DNA of 64,000 nt from Nocardiopsis flavescens (lineage in GTDB: Bacteria > Actinomycetota > Actinomycetes > Streptosporangiales > Streptosporangiaceae), in assembly GCF_900141985.1 (NCBI RefSeq), contig NZ_FQZK01000002.1:1-64000 (forward strand). Direction: 5' to 3'. The notes under the pieces are model-generated. The model was not told the origin of the DNA. It was given only the letters and a program-made list of their open reading frames with translations, and did not search any database. Below are positions 16,692-24,253 of this stretch, piece by piece. The position numbers and the translations under genes were made by a program. The number at the start of each line of letters is the position of its first letter. Position 1 is the first letter of the stretch.

Positions 16692-17339
16692 ATGCCCAAC
16701 GCTTCCGAGGAGACGCCCGCGGTGTCCCAGGACGCGCCTGAGCAGCACGAAGGCGTCCGCGGCACCCGCTGGCGCCGCTTCGCCCTCGTGGCCGTGCCCG
16801 GCTTCGCCGCGGCCGCCGTGCTCGGCGGCATGACCACGCAGGGCCTGCTCGCCGCCTCGTTCGCCGTCTCCGGCGACAGCTTCAAGATGTCCGCCGACAG
16901 CCTCGTCGGTGAAGGCTTCACCCAGTACGGCGACGTCGCCACCTCCGTCGACGGCACCGGACGCCCGGTCGGCCTCTCCACGGTCGACACCGCGGAACTC
17001 GCCAACCTCTGCATGTCCTCGCTCTGGGACCTGCCGATCGGCCGGGCCACCCTGGTCATCACCGCCGGGGAGGGCACCCCCGTCGAGGGCACGAACCTCG
17101 TCATCGACATCGAGCAGCTCCGGGGCGACGCCGAGTTCGGCGAGATCGAGATCGGCCGGGACGCCAGCACCCTCGACCGGGCCGAGGGCGGCCAGGGCCC
17201 CGCCGGCGGCTTCGGGCTCCAGGCCGACACCATCACGGTCTCGGACATGAGGATGACCACCTGGGCCGTGACCTCGGGCTCCCTGCGCCTGTCCGGCCTG
17301 GGGCTGGCGGTCAAGCCCGGCGACCACGAGTGCTTCTGA
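16692..17339 (+). CDS. DUF6230 family membrane-anchored protein
   Basis: 215 residues. A basic N-terminus (GTRWRRFA) is followed by one hydrophobic helix (about 30-50, LVAVPGFAAAAVLGGMTTQGLLAA), then a beta-rich extracytoplasmic domain without catalytic motifs, ending GDHECF. The pattern matches the actinomycete DUF6230 family, members of which were once labelled 'cholesterol esterase' without firm evidence. GGAGG precedes ATG 16692 by five bases, so the longer frame from 16599 is not used. It is followed after 4 bases by a DUF6114 gene, the conserved pairing of these families. Function unknown; an envelope role is inferred. Confidence 0.85.
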   Translation: MPNASEETPAVSQDAPEQHEGVRGTRWRRFALVAVPGFAAAAVLGGMTTQGLLAASFAVSGDSFKMSADSLVGEGFTQYGDVATSVDGTGRPVGLSTVDTAELANLCMSSLWDLPIGRATLVITAGEGTPVEGTNLVIDIEQLRGDAEFGEIEIGRDASTLDRAEGGQGPAGGFGLQADTITVSDMRMTTWAVTSGSLRLSGLGLAVKPGDHECF

Positions 17340-17343
17340 TCCC

Positions 17344-18654
17344 ATGACCCGTGCACTGGCCCTCCTGCGCTCGGGGTGGGGGCGGTTCCGCTCCTGGCGG
17401 CGCGCCCGCCCGTTCTGGGGCGGCGCCGTCCTCGTCGCGGCCGGAGTCGAGCTGCTCGTCGCCCCGGCCGCGCAGACCCTCGTCCTGCCGATCGACCTGA
17501 TCGTCTACGCCGGCGTCGCCGGCGTCTCCGGCACCCTCATCGCGGCGCTCATGATCGTGCTCGGCGCGCTGAGCTGGTTCCAGCCCGCCCAGCACACGTT
17601 CTTCGGCGTGGTCGGGGTACTGCTCGCCCTGGTGACCTTCGTGACCTCCAACTTCGGCGGGTTCGTCATCGGGATGCTGCTCGGCATCGTCGGCGGTTCT
17701 CTCGTGTTCGCCTGGGGCCCCAAGGCCCGTCGGCGGCCGGGCGGGCGCCGCCGGGCACGTGCCCCGCAGGGACCCGGGCCCGACGAGGTCCCCGACCCCG
17801 GGGGCGCCGGCGGCGGAACCCGTCCCGCGGCCGCCCTCGCCCTGCCCCTGGCGGCGGCGCTCCTGCTGGCCTCCGCCCCCGCTCCCGCCCTCGGCTGGCC
17901 GTGGGACTGGCTCTTCCCGGGAGGCGGCCACGAGCAGTCCCCGGAGGACCCCCCGCCGTCGCCGTCCCCCTCTCCCTCCCCCTCGCCCGGGGACCCGGGC
18001 GGGGAGGACCCGCCGGAGGGGCCCGGAGCGGAGGAGGGGCAGGAGGAACAGGAGGGAGAAGAGGAGGACGGGGCCGGAGGGGACACCGACGTCCCGGAGG
18101 CCGACCCGGCCGACTGCGAGTTCCGCACCGGGGAGGGCGCCCTGGCCGGGAGCGAGCAGGAGTTCGCCGACGCGGTCCTGGCCTGCCGGGCCGCCCGGGA
18201 GGCCGGCGAGCTGCCCGCGGTCGCCGTCGACGGGGGCCGCGACTGCTTCCAGGGCTCGGTCCGCACCTCCGGACTGACCGCCGACGTCCTGACCATGAGC
18301 GGTGCCCGCTACGACGGCGTCGTGGAGTGCCCGACCGCCGACGGGCCCCGGCGCTACCTCCGGCTCACCATGAACCGGGCGGAGGTGACCGGCGGCGACC
18401 TGTGGTTCGAGGAGCACGGGACCCGGATGAGCCTGGGACTGCCGTCCATGACCCTGGACGGCGACGTCGTCCTGCACGTCACCCGGATGAGGATCGAGAT
18501 CTTCGGCATCCCGCTGCCGGTCACGTTCACCCCGGACTTCCCGCCGCCGCTGCTGCTCCCGTACATGTTCGTGACCGAGGTCGACGTCTCCAGCCCCATG
18601 GCGGGCACCGACAGGATGAACATCACCGACCTGAACGGCCGGTTCGACGGCTGA
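17344..18654 (+). CDS. DUF6114 membrane protein with C-terminal extracellular domain
   Basis: 436 residues. Four hydrophobic helices lie within residues 20-125 (GGAVLVAAGVELLVAPAAQ, IDLIVYAGVAGVSGTLIAAL, FFGVVGVLLALVTF, GGFVIGMLLGIVGGSLVFAW), the DUF6114 core. A further hydrophobic segment near 160-180 is followed by a low-complexity Pro/Ser then Glu/Gly linker (PSPSPSPSPSPG, EEGQEEQEGEEEDG) and a C-terminal domain of about 190 residues with paired Cys. That C-terminal domain resembles the neighbouring DUF6230 body in its strand pattern, so this may be a fusion of the two partner families. Co-transcribed with DUF6230. Confidence 0.8.
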   Translation: MTRALALLRSGWGRFRSWRRARPFWGGAVLVAAGVELLVAPAAQTLVLPIDLIVYAGVAGVSGTLIAALMIVLGALSWFQPAQHTFFGVVGVLLALVTFVTSNFGGFVIGMLLGIVGGSLVFAWGPKARRRPGGRRRARAPQGPGPDEVPDPGGAGGGTRPAAALALPLAAALLLASAPAPALGWPWDWLFPGGGHEQSPEDPPPSPSPSPSPSPGDPGGEDPPEGPGAEEGQEEQEGEEEDGAGGDTDVPEADPADCEFRTGEGALAGSEQEFADAVLACRAAREAGELPAVAVDGGRDCFQGSVRTSGLTADVLTMSGARYDGVVECPTADGPRRYLRLTMNRAEVTGGDLWFEEHGTRMSLGLPSMTLDGDVVLHVTRMRIEIFGIPLPVTFTPDFPPPLLLPYMFVTEVDVSSPMAGTDRMNITDLNGRFDG

Positions 18655-18669
18655 CCGTCCGCGGACGGC

Positions 18670-18698
18670 GGGGCGCCGCGCGGTCCGCGCGGCGCCCC
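18670..18698. terminator. Terminator hairpin between convergent genes
   Basis: GGGGCGCCGCGC (18670-18681) pairs with GCGCGGCGCCCC (18687-18698), loop GGTCC. It lies in the 53-base gap between the DUF6114 gene and the convergent helicase gene. Confidence 0.75.
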
Positions 18699-18707
18699 CG
18701 GTCCGGG

Positions 18708-20534
18708 TCAGCGGCCCTCGGTGACCAGCCGGCTCGCCCGTCCCACGTGCGACACGTACAGGGCGTCACGGGCCCGCGTGCAGGCGGTGAACAGCAGCGT
18801 CCGCTCCTGCTGGAAGGCGTGCTCCAGCGCCACCTGGTCGCCGTCCGCGGACTCGATGGCGGCCTTGGGCGGCAGCAGGTGGTCGCTGACGCCCACCAGC
18901 GCGACGCAGCGGAACTCCTGGCCCTTGAGCCGGTGCAGCGTGCCCACGCGCACCGCCCCCGGGACCGCGGTCTCCTCCAGCGGAGCCGTGGGCACGCCGC
19001 GCGCCGCCAGCTCCTTGGCGATCCCGCGCACCACCCAGTGGTTGCGCCCGGCCACCGCGATCTCGGCCGGGTCGACCCCGGCCTCCAGCCACACCCGCAC
19101 CCAGTCGCCCAGGGCCGCGAGCTCCTCGGCCCGGTCGGCGCAGCCGCGCACCACCGGAGCCGTGCCGCGCAGCAGCGAGCGGTACCCGGCCAGCGTGTCG
19201 GCGTCGTCGTCCATGCCCAGCGCCGCGCGGCGGCCCAGGATCGGCATGCTCCAGTCGAGGATCTCCTGGGTGATCCGGTAGCTCACCCGGAGCCGTTGGC
19301 CGCGCCCGCGCACGTTGATCCCGAGCGAGGCCAGCGAGACCCGGTTGTCGGACACCCGCTGGTGCGGGTCGCCCACGATGAACAGGTCGTCGGGGCCCTC
19401 GGGGACGGCGGCGCGCACCATCCGCCACTGGGCCGGGTGCAGGTCCTGCGCCTCGTCGACCACCGCGTGGCGGAACAGCGGCCCGCCGCGGCCCAGGACG
19501 CGGGCGGCCTCCGCGGCGAGCTGCGGGTAGGACCACAGCCCCTCGACCCGCATGGCGCCCACGTAGCGGCGCACGGTCTCCCACACCTGGCGCCGGTGCT
19601 CGGGCGCCAGGTGCTGCACCCGGCCGCTGCGCTCGCAGCGGATGTAGTCGGGCAGCAGCTCCAGCCCCTTGGCGAGGATGACCTGCTCCCACTCGTCGAC
19701 CAGGAAGCGGCCGGAGAAGGGGAGGCCGTCGGCCAGCGCGACCGCGCGCCAGCGGCGCGCCAGGTCGTCCTTGCCGATGAGGCGCGGCGGGATGCCGCCG
19801 TTGGCCTGCACCACGGAGCGGGCGAGGCTGTCGATGGTCGCCACCCGGACCCGTGCGCGCACGCCGGGGTCGGGCAGCAGCTGGTCGAGGCGGTCGGACA
19901 GGGACTGGGCCAGGGCCCGGTTGTAGGTGGTCAGCAGGACGGACTCGCGGTGGTCCCCGGGGTGGGCGGCGGCGTCGCGCTCGGCCAGGCGGGCGGCCCG
20001 GTGCAGCGCGATGACGGTCTTGCCGGTCCCGGGGCCGCCGGTGATCTGCACGGCCCCGTTGTGGTGGGCCTCGGTGATCCGGTGCTGGTCCGGGTGGAGC
20101 GTGACCTGCCACTGCCGGAACGGCGCGCGCAGGGCTCCGGCGAGTTCGGGCGGGCCGCTGGGGAGCGGGTCGGCGGGGGCGCCGGGGCCGAGCGGGACGA
20201 TCTCCGGGGACGCCGGGAGCAGGCGGCGGGCGAAGCGGAGCGCCTCCTCGCGCGGCAGCACGGTGAGCAGGCGGTAGCGGCCGTCCGGGTCGGTGTCGTC
20301 GCCGGGGCCGTCGTCGGGCTCGCCGCCGGCCGGGGCCGGCACGATGACGCCGGACCAGTCGGGGGCGATGCCGACGATCCGGACCCGCGGGTCGGCCGCG
20401 TCCGCGACGGTCTCCAGGACGGGGCGCTCCCCGGCCTGGTAGGCGCGCATCACGGCCAGGGTGCTGAGCTGGACGTCGGGCGTGAGGCGGGTGAAGTCGC
20501 TGAGGAAGGTCGGGGCGATCGCAAGGGCGGACAC
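18708..20534 (-). CDS. UvrD/Rep-type superfamily 1 DNA helicase-like ATPase
   Basis: 608 residues. Motifs in order: Walker A GGPGTGKT with the Q-motif-like LHPDQHRI just before it, motif Ia LTTYNRALAQSL, Walker B VVDEAQDLHPAQW, motif III FIVGDPHQRV, motif IV RLRVSYRI, motif V VGTLHRLKGQEFRCV, and motif VI LLFTACTRARDALYV. About 165 N-terminal residues precede the helicase core and are not recognised. It is shorter than UvrD (about 720 residues) because the 2B region is reduced. GTG 20534 is chosen since GGAGGAGACC precedes it; the open frame continues far upstream but loses protein-like composition. Likely role: DNA repair or clearing of protein-DNA complexes. Single-gene unit. Confidence 0.88.
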   Translation of the reverse strand: MSALAIAPTFLSDFTRLTPDVQLSTLAVMRAYQAGERPVLETVADAADPRVRIVGIAPDWSGVIVPAPAGGEPDDGPGDDTDPDGRYRLLTVLPREEALRFARRLLPASPEIVPLGPGAPADPLPSGPPELAGALRAPFRQWQVTLHPDQHRITEAHHNGAVQITGGPGTGKTVIALHRAARLAERDAAAHPGDHRESVLLTTYNRALAQSLSDRLDQLLPDPGVRARVRVATIDSLARSVVQANGGIPPRLIGKDDLARRWRAVALADGLPFSGRFLVDEWEQVILAKGLELLPDYIRCERSGRVQHLAPEHRRQVWETVRRYVGAMRVEGLWSYPQLAAEAARVLGRGGPLFRHAVVDEAQDLHPAQWRMVRAAVPEGPDDLFIVGDPHQRVSDNRVSLASLGINVRGRGQRLRVSYRITQEILDWSMPILGRRAALGMDDDADTLAGYRSLLRGTAPVVRGCADRAEELAALGDWVRVWLEAGVDPAEIAVAGRNHWVVRGIAKELAARGVPTAPLEETAVPGAVRVGTLHRLKGQEFRCVALVGVSDHLLPPKAAIESADGDQVALEHAFQQERTLLFTACTRARDALYVSHVGRASRLVTEGR

Positions 20535-21399
20535 GTCGTGGGTCTCCTCCGGTCTTCGGCCGAATGGCGGCTCGGGGTCCGAGGTGTTCGGAGCGGGCGG
20601 CGCCGGGGCGCGGGGGCCGGGCCTGCGCCCCCTCTCACCTGTGAACATGCTCGTCGGGGAATTCCGGCAAACGCCGCTCGCAGGCGGATTCCCGTCAGGC
20701 GCGCGGGGTTTTCCGCGGGCCGCTCCGGTGCAGGTGGGAGGGGGTTCTGCGAAAGCCCGTTCGATGGTTTCGCGGAACTTTTCCCGGGGGCGGGCGCGCG
20801 CCTCCGCCGACCTGCGGTTCTCCGGCGACGGCCAATGTCCCAAAACGGTGTTAGTGGCTGTCCGAAACACGGTGACGCACGGCGACAATGCCTGATCCGC
20901 GCGGGGAGACTGGGAACCCAGGTGCGGGATGTGCCGCTGGGGGTCGTCGGACCGAAATCCCGCAAGAAGAACGGGCACCGGTGAGCACCGAGGAGATACG
21001 GGATTTTCGAGGACATTTAACGCAGTGGCCGGTTTCGGACACGTGCTGTGCAGATCCGTTCCGGGCACGAGATCGTGTAACGCACAGGGGAGGCGGCCGA
21101 GTGCCATCCGTGTGGTCCAGGACTCTGCCGGGGTCCGTCCTACCCCGGCAGAGTCCTGACCACCCGAGGGCGTGCGCCGCGCCGTGCCGGCGTCCGTCGC
21201 CGGGGAGGCCCGGCGGCCCGGGGCCCGGTGCCCTGCCCCGCCCGCGGCGGGCGGCGGCTCCGGCACGCGCCCCAGAGGAGTCGGTACCCCCGCTCCGACC
21301 GCACCAAAGCGCCCAGGGACGGACAATCTCATTCCCCACCCCCGGCGGTCGTGCCCTACCGTGGTGAGCACCAGGACGACGAAAGGGAACGGTGCGCTC
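20535..21399. other. 865-base stretch without a recognised gene
   Basis: Open frames on both strands do not resemble known proteins. A GTG at 20983 (VSTEEIRDFRGHLTQWP) opens a frame that soon turns into low-complexity Arg/Pro/Gly, and I do not call it. The segment 20835-21080 is less GC-rich than its surroundings and contains an exact 10-bp inverted pair, TGTCCGAAAC (20859-20868) and GTTTCGGACA (21032-21041). A strong hairpin at 21112-21163 follows. Confidence 0.45.
21112..21163. terminator. Strong orphan hairpin
   Basis: AGGACTCTGCCGGGG (21119-21133) pairs perfectly with its complement at 21143-21157; outer GTGGT/ACCAC arms extend the stem to about 20 bp with one bulge. No annotated gene ends here: the helicase gene reads away from it and DUF1707 starts 237 bases later. 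Confidence 0.65.
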
Positions 21400-22026
21400 G
21401 TGGTCTCCCAGGACAAGGGCCGTATGCGGATCTCCGACGCCGAACGCCACCAGGTGGCGGAGGTGCTCAGGGATGCCGCGGCCGAGGGGCGTATCACCCT
21501 CGACGAACTCGACGAGCGGCTGGAGGCCGCCTTCGGCGCCAAGACCTACGCCGACCTCGAACCCATCGTCGCCGACCTGCCCGGCTCCCCGGGCGCCCCG
21601 GGCGTACCCGCCCCCGCGCCCGTCGCCGACCGCTCTCCTGAGCACCTGCGCCCCGAGGACCTCACGGTCATCCGGTCCAGCGGCGACAGCATTGTCCGCA
21701 AGGGCCGCTGGCAGGTGCCCCGGCGCATCGAGGTGCGCAACAAGTACGGCGAGACCAAGCTCGACTTCCGCGAGGCGGACATCCCGCACGGCCGCGTCGA
21801 GATCCACCTGGAGGTCTCCTGGGGCAGCGCCGACATCATCCTGCCCGAGCACGCCACCGCCGACGTCTCCGTCGACACCTCCTGGCTGGGGAGCCTGAAG
21901 GTGGACGCCGACGCGATCCCCAAGCCGCCCGCCCCCCACTTCGTGGTCACGGGCACCTCGCACGGCGCCGCCCTCCAGGTCGGGCACCGCAAGCCCTTCT
22001 CCTGGTCCGCGCTCTTCGGCGCCTGA
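21400..22026 (+). CDS. DUF1707 (SHOCT-like) domain protein
   Basis: 208 residues. The N-terminal segment MRISDAERHQVAEVLRDAAA, then GRITLDELDERLEAAFGAKT, is the DUF1707 signature, which resembles the SHOCT short-helix oligomerisation motif. The C-terminal half is beta-rich (DLTVIRSSGDSIVRKGRWQV, then GSADIILPEHATADVSVDTS), like the DUF2154/LiaF-type cell-wall stress domain. There is no membrane segment, so it is probably a cytosolic or peripheral protein. GTG 21400 with GAAAGGGA upstream is preferred; ATG 21424, directly at the conserved motif, is the alternative. Confidence 0.82.
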   Translation: MVSQDKGRMRISDAERHQVAEVLRDAAAEGRITLDELDERLEAAFGAKTYADLEPIVADLPGSPGAPGVPAPAPVADRSPEHLRPEDLTVIRSSGDSIVRKGRWQVPRRIEVRNKYGETKLDFREADIPHGRVEIHLEVSWGSADIILPEHATADVSVDTSWLGSLKVDADAIPKPPAPHFVVTGTSHGAALQVGHRKPFSWSALFGA

Positions 22027-22106
22027 CCGTGCCGCGTCCGCACCGGGACTGCGATCATGGGGTGCGCCCGCGGACGCCGGGCGCCTGAACGGACGGGGGA
22101 CCAGCG

Positions 22107-22706
22107 GTGGCGGTGTGGATCGTGGCGGCCGGGGCCTGCGCGGCGGCGTTGAGCCCCTACATCTGGCTCCTGGCCGCCTCCGCCGGCCGCCTGCGGCGGG
22201 TCGAGACCGTCCCGCACCGGCCGGTCGCCGTCGTCCTGGGCGCGGCGGCCTGGGAGCACGGCCCGTCGCCGCTGCTGGCCCGCCGCCTCGACCTGGCCGT
22301 GCGCCTGTTCCTCGACGGCCGGGTGGAGCGCGTCATCGTCTCGGGGGACAACCGCGAGGTCTCGCGGCACGAGACCGACACCATGGCCGCCTACCTCGTC
22401 TCCCGCGGGGTGCCCGGGGACCGGATCGACGCCGACCCCCACGGGTACCGCACCTGGGACACCTGCGTCCGGGTCCGCGACCTGTTCGGCGTCCGCTCCG
22501 CCACCATGGTCACCCAGTCCTTCCACCTGCCCCGCACCGTCGCCCTGGCCCGGGCCGCGGGGATCGACGCCGTGGGCGTGGGGGACGCCAGCATGGGCGC
22601 CCGCCGCAGATCCACCGTCATCGGGTACGCGCGCGAGGCCGGCGCCGCCGTCAAGGCCCTGCGCGACGCCGTCCTGCGGCCCGCCCCCGCCCGGACCGGC
22701 CCCTGA
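22107..22706 (+). CDS. SanA/YdcF (DUF218) family protein, copy 1
   Basis: 199 residues. One N-terminal membrane helix (about 3-22) precedes a DUF218 domain: RPVAVVLGAAAWEHGPSPLL, VIVSGDNREVSRHETDTMA, YRTWDTCVRVRDLFG and VTQSFHLPRTVALARAAG are the family's conserved blocks. SanA/YdcF proteins are linked to envelope integrity and vancomycin tolerance; the biochemical activity is not settled. GTG 22107 is preceded by GACGGGGGA. A second copy with the same blocks is encoded at 25870-26652. It lies 80 bases after DUF1707 and 19 before the next gene, so it may be in one operon with both. Confidence 0.86.
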   Translation: MAVWIVAAGACAAALSPYIWLLAASAGRLRRVETVPHRPVAVVLGAAAWEHGPSPLLARRLDLAVRLFLDGRVERVIVSGDNREVSRHETDTMAAYLVSRGVPGDRIDADPHGYRTWDTCVRVRDLFGVRSATMVTQSFHLPRTVALARAAGIDAVGVGDASMGARRRSTVIGYAREAGAAVKALRDAVLRPAPARTGP

Positions 22707-22725
22707 ACACGGCGATACTGGGGTC

Positions 22726-24159
22726 ATGAACGCGACCCCGAACGACGCACACGACGACCCCGCGAGCGTGGACTGGGCGGCCCTGGCCCCGGAGGGCGGC
22801 GAGCGCATCGCCTCCCTGCTCGGGGAGGTCACCCGGAGCGACACCGCCCTCTCCGAGCTGCACGACATCATCGCCTTCCCCGCCCCCGGCCACACGGCGG
22901 CCCCCCGGGCGGTGGACTTCCTCGTCGACGCCGCCTGCTCCGGGCAGACCCCCGCCACCGACCGCTGGCGCCCCCTGAGCCTGCTGCTCGAACTGGTCTC
23001 CTCGCACGCCGAGGACCTGTTCCCCGAGCCGCGCGACCTCGCGCAGTGGCGCGACGAGGTGGCCTGGATCGTGTCCACCGACACCGAGAAGGTCCTCGCG
23101 CAGTACCGGACCTGGGCGGAGGAGGCGCCCGACGAGCAGCAGCGGCGCCGGATGGCCAACCGCCTCGCGGTCCTGGAGCTGCCGTACGGCGCGGCCGCCC
23201 TCCAGGCCGAGCTGGACACCTTCGAAGCCCTCCGCGCCCGCGTTCCCGACCTGCTCGAACTCCTCAAGGGCGCGGGCAACCGCGGCGGCATGGACCGCGC
23301 GGGGGAGTGGGTCTCCTACCTGCTGGCCTTCCTCACCCCCGACGCCGAGCGGATCGTCGCCGGCATCACCGGCGCCTCCCAGGTCCTGCTCGCCAAGGAC
23401 CTGCGCCCCTCCCGCCAGGCGGCCTCCAGCCTGCGCGACATGATGGACCAGGCCCTGGAGGGCGGCGCCGAGCCGCTGCCCGCGGAGCTGTTCGCCCTCG
23501 GCGCCCTGGCCGGACCGGACGACATCGACCTCACCGTCGCCCTCACCCACCAGATGGCCGGGGGCAACCTGTACAACTCCTTCGCCGCCTCGGTGGCGCT
23601 GGTGATGATCCACGGTTCCAACACGCCCCGCGAGGCCCTGCGCCGGATCGGGCGCGGCGGCGGGACCGGCAGCGGCTACGAGGGGCTGTTCAACGAGTCG
23701 TGGCCGCACTGTGGCGAGCGCTCGCCACAGGTCCTGGGCTTCCTCGCGCTGGGCCGCGCCGGCGACCGCGCCCGCCGCCTGCGCCTGGACATCCTGCCCG
23801 GGCTGATCAAGGGCGAGGAGGACTCGCGCGCCCTGGTCACCGCGGCGGGCCTGGAGCTGGTCCTGGGCCCGCGCACCCGCGGGGCCACCCAGGAGGACCA
23901 CCTCAGCGCCGACTACGACGAGGAGACCCTCAAGGTCCTGTGGACGATCGCGGAACTGCCCGCCCGGGCCTGGGAGGACCCGGAGCTGCGCGAGGTCCTG
24001 GCGGCCTGGGGGCTGCCCGAGGACCCGGAGGAGTTCCGCGCCTCGGTGGGCGTGGAGACCGAGCCCGAGGTGGTGGAGCCGCCCGCCCCCGCCGCGCGGC
24101 CCGAGCCGCCCCAGGCGCAGGGCGGGCTCTTCGGCCGCCTGTTCGGCGGCGGCCGCTGA
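22726..24159 (+). CDS. Large helical protein of unknown function (HEAT-repeat-like)
   Basis: 477 residues, predicted cytosolic, almost entirely alpha-helical with repeated Leu/Ala-rich helix pairs (for example ISSLL/LHDII, RPLSLLLELVSSHAEDL, RVPDLLELLKGAG), suggesting an alpha-solenoid. The second half contains FNESWPHCGERSPQVLGFLALG. The last 40 residues are Pro-rich and end in GGLFGRLFGGGR, a Gly/Phe-rich tail. No catalytic motif is recognised. Similar uncharacterised solenoid proteins are widespread in actinomycetes; some act as adaptors. ATG 22726 lies 19 bases after the DUF218 gene. Confidence 0.75.
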   Translation: MNATPNDAHDDPASVDWAALAPEGGERIASLLGEVTRSDTALSELHDIIAFPAPGHTAAPRAVDFLVDAACSGQTPATDRWRPLSLLLELVSSHAEDLFPEPRDLAQWRDEVAWIVSTDTEKVLAQYRTWAEEAPDEQQRRRMANRLAVLELPYGAAALQAELDTFEALRARVPDLLELLKGAGNRGGMDRAGEWVSYLLAFLTPDAERIVAGITGASQVLLAKDLRPSRQAASSLRDMMDQALEGGAEPLPAELFALGALAGPDDIDLTVALTHQMAGGNLYNSFAASVALVMIHGSNTPREALRRIGRGGGTGSGYEGLFNESWPHCGERSPQVLGFLALGRAGDRARRLRLDILPGLIKGEEDSRALVTAAGLELVLGPRTRGATQEDHLSADYDEETLKVLWTIAELPARAWEDPELREVLAAWGLPEDPEEFRASVGVETEPEVVEPPAPAARPEPPQAQGGLFGRLFGGGR

Positions 24160-24193
24160 CCCGCCGCGGACGCGGCGGCCCCCGCCGCGTCCC

Positions 24194-24222
24194 GGCCCCC
24201 GGGGAGCGCCGCCCCGGGGGCC
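24194..24222. terminator. Terminator hairpin between convergent genes
   Basis: GGCCCCCGGGG (24194-24204) pairs with CCCCGGGGGCC (24212-24222) around a 7-base loop, between the helical-protein gene and the convergent DUF885 gene. Confidence 0.75.
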
Positions 24223-24253
24223 CGGCGCCGTCACCGCGGCGGCCGGCCCGGGC

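Noticed and set aside
20888-21367. Plus-strand open frame including VSTEEIRDFRGHLTQWP from a GTG at 20983
   Set aside because: The N-terminal part looks slightly protein-like, but the frame runs through the strong hairpin at 21112-21163 and then becomes Arg/Pro/Gly low complexity, with no clear ribosome site.
18708-21542. Full 944-residue reverse frame as the helicase
   Set aside because: The first 336 residues are Arg/Ser/Pro-rich without domains and cross gene-free sequence; GTG 20534 with GGAGGAGACC gives a sensible start.
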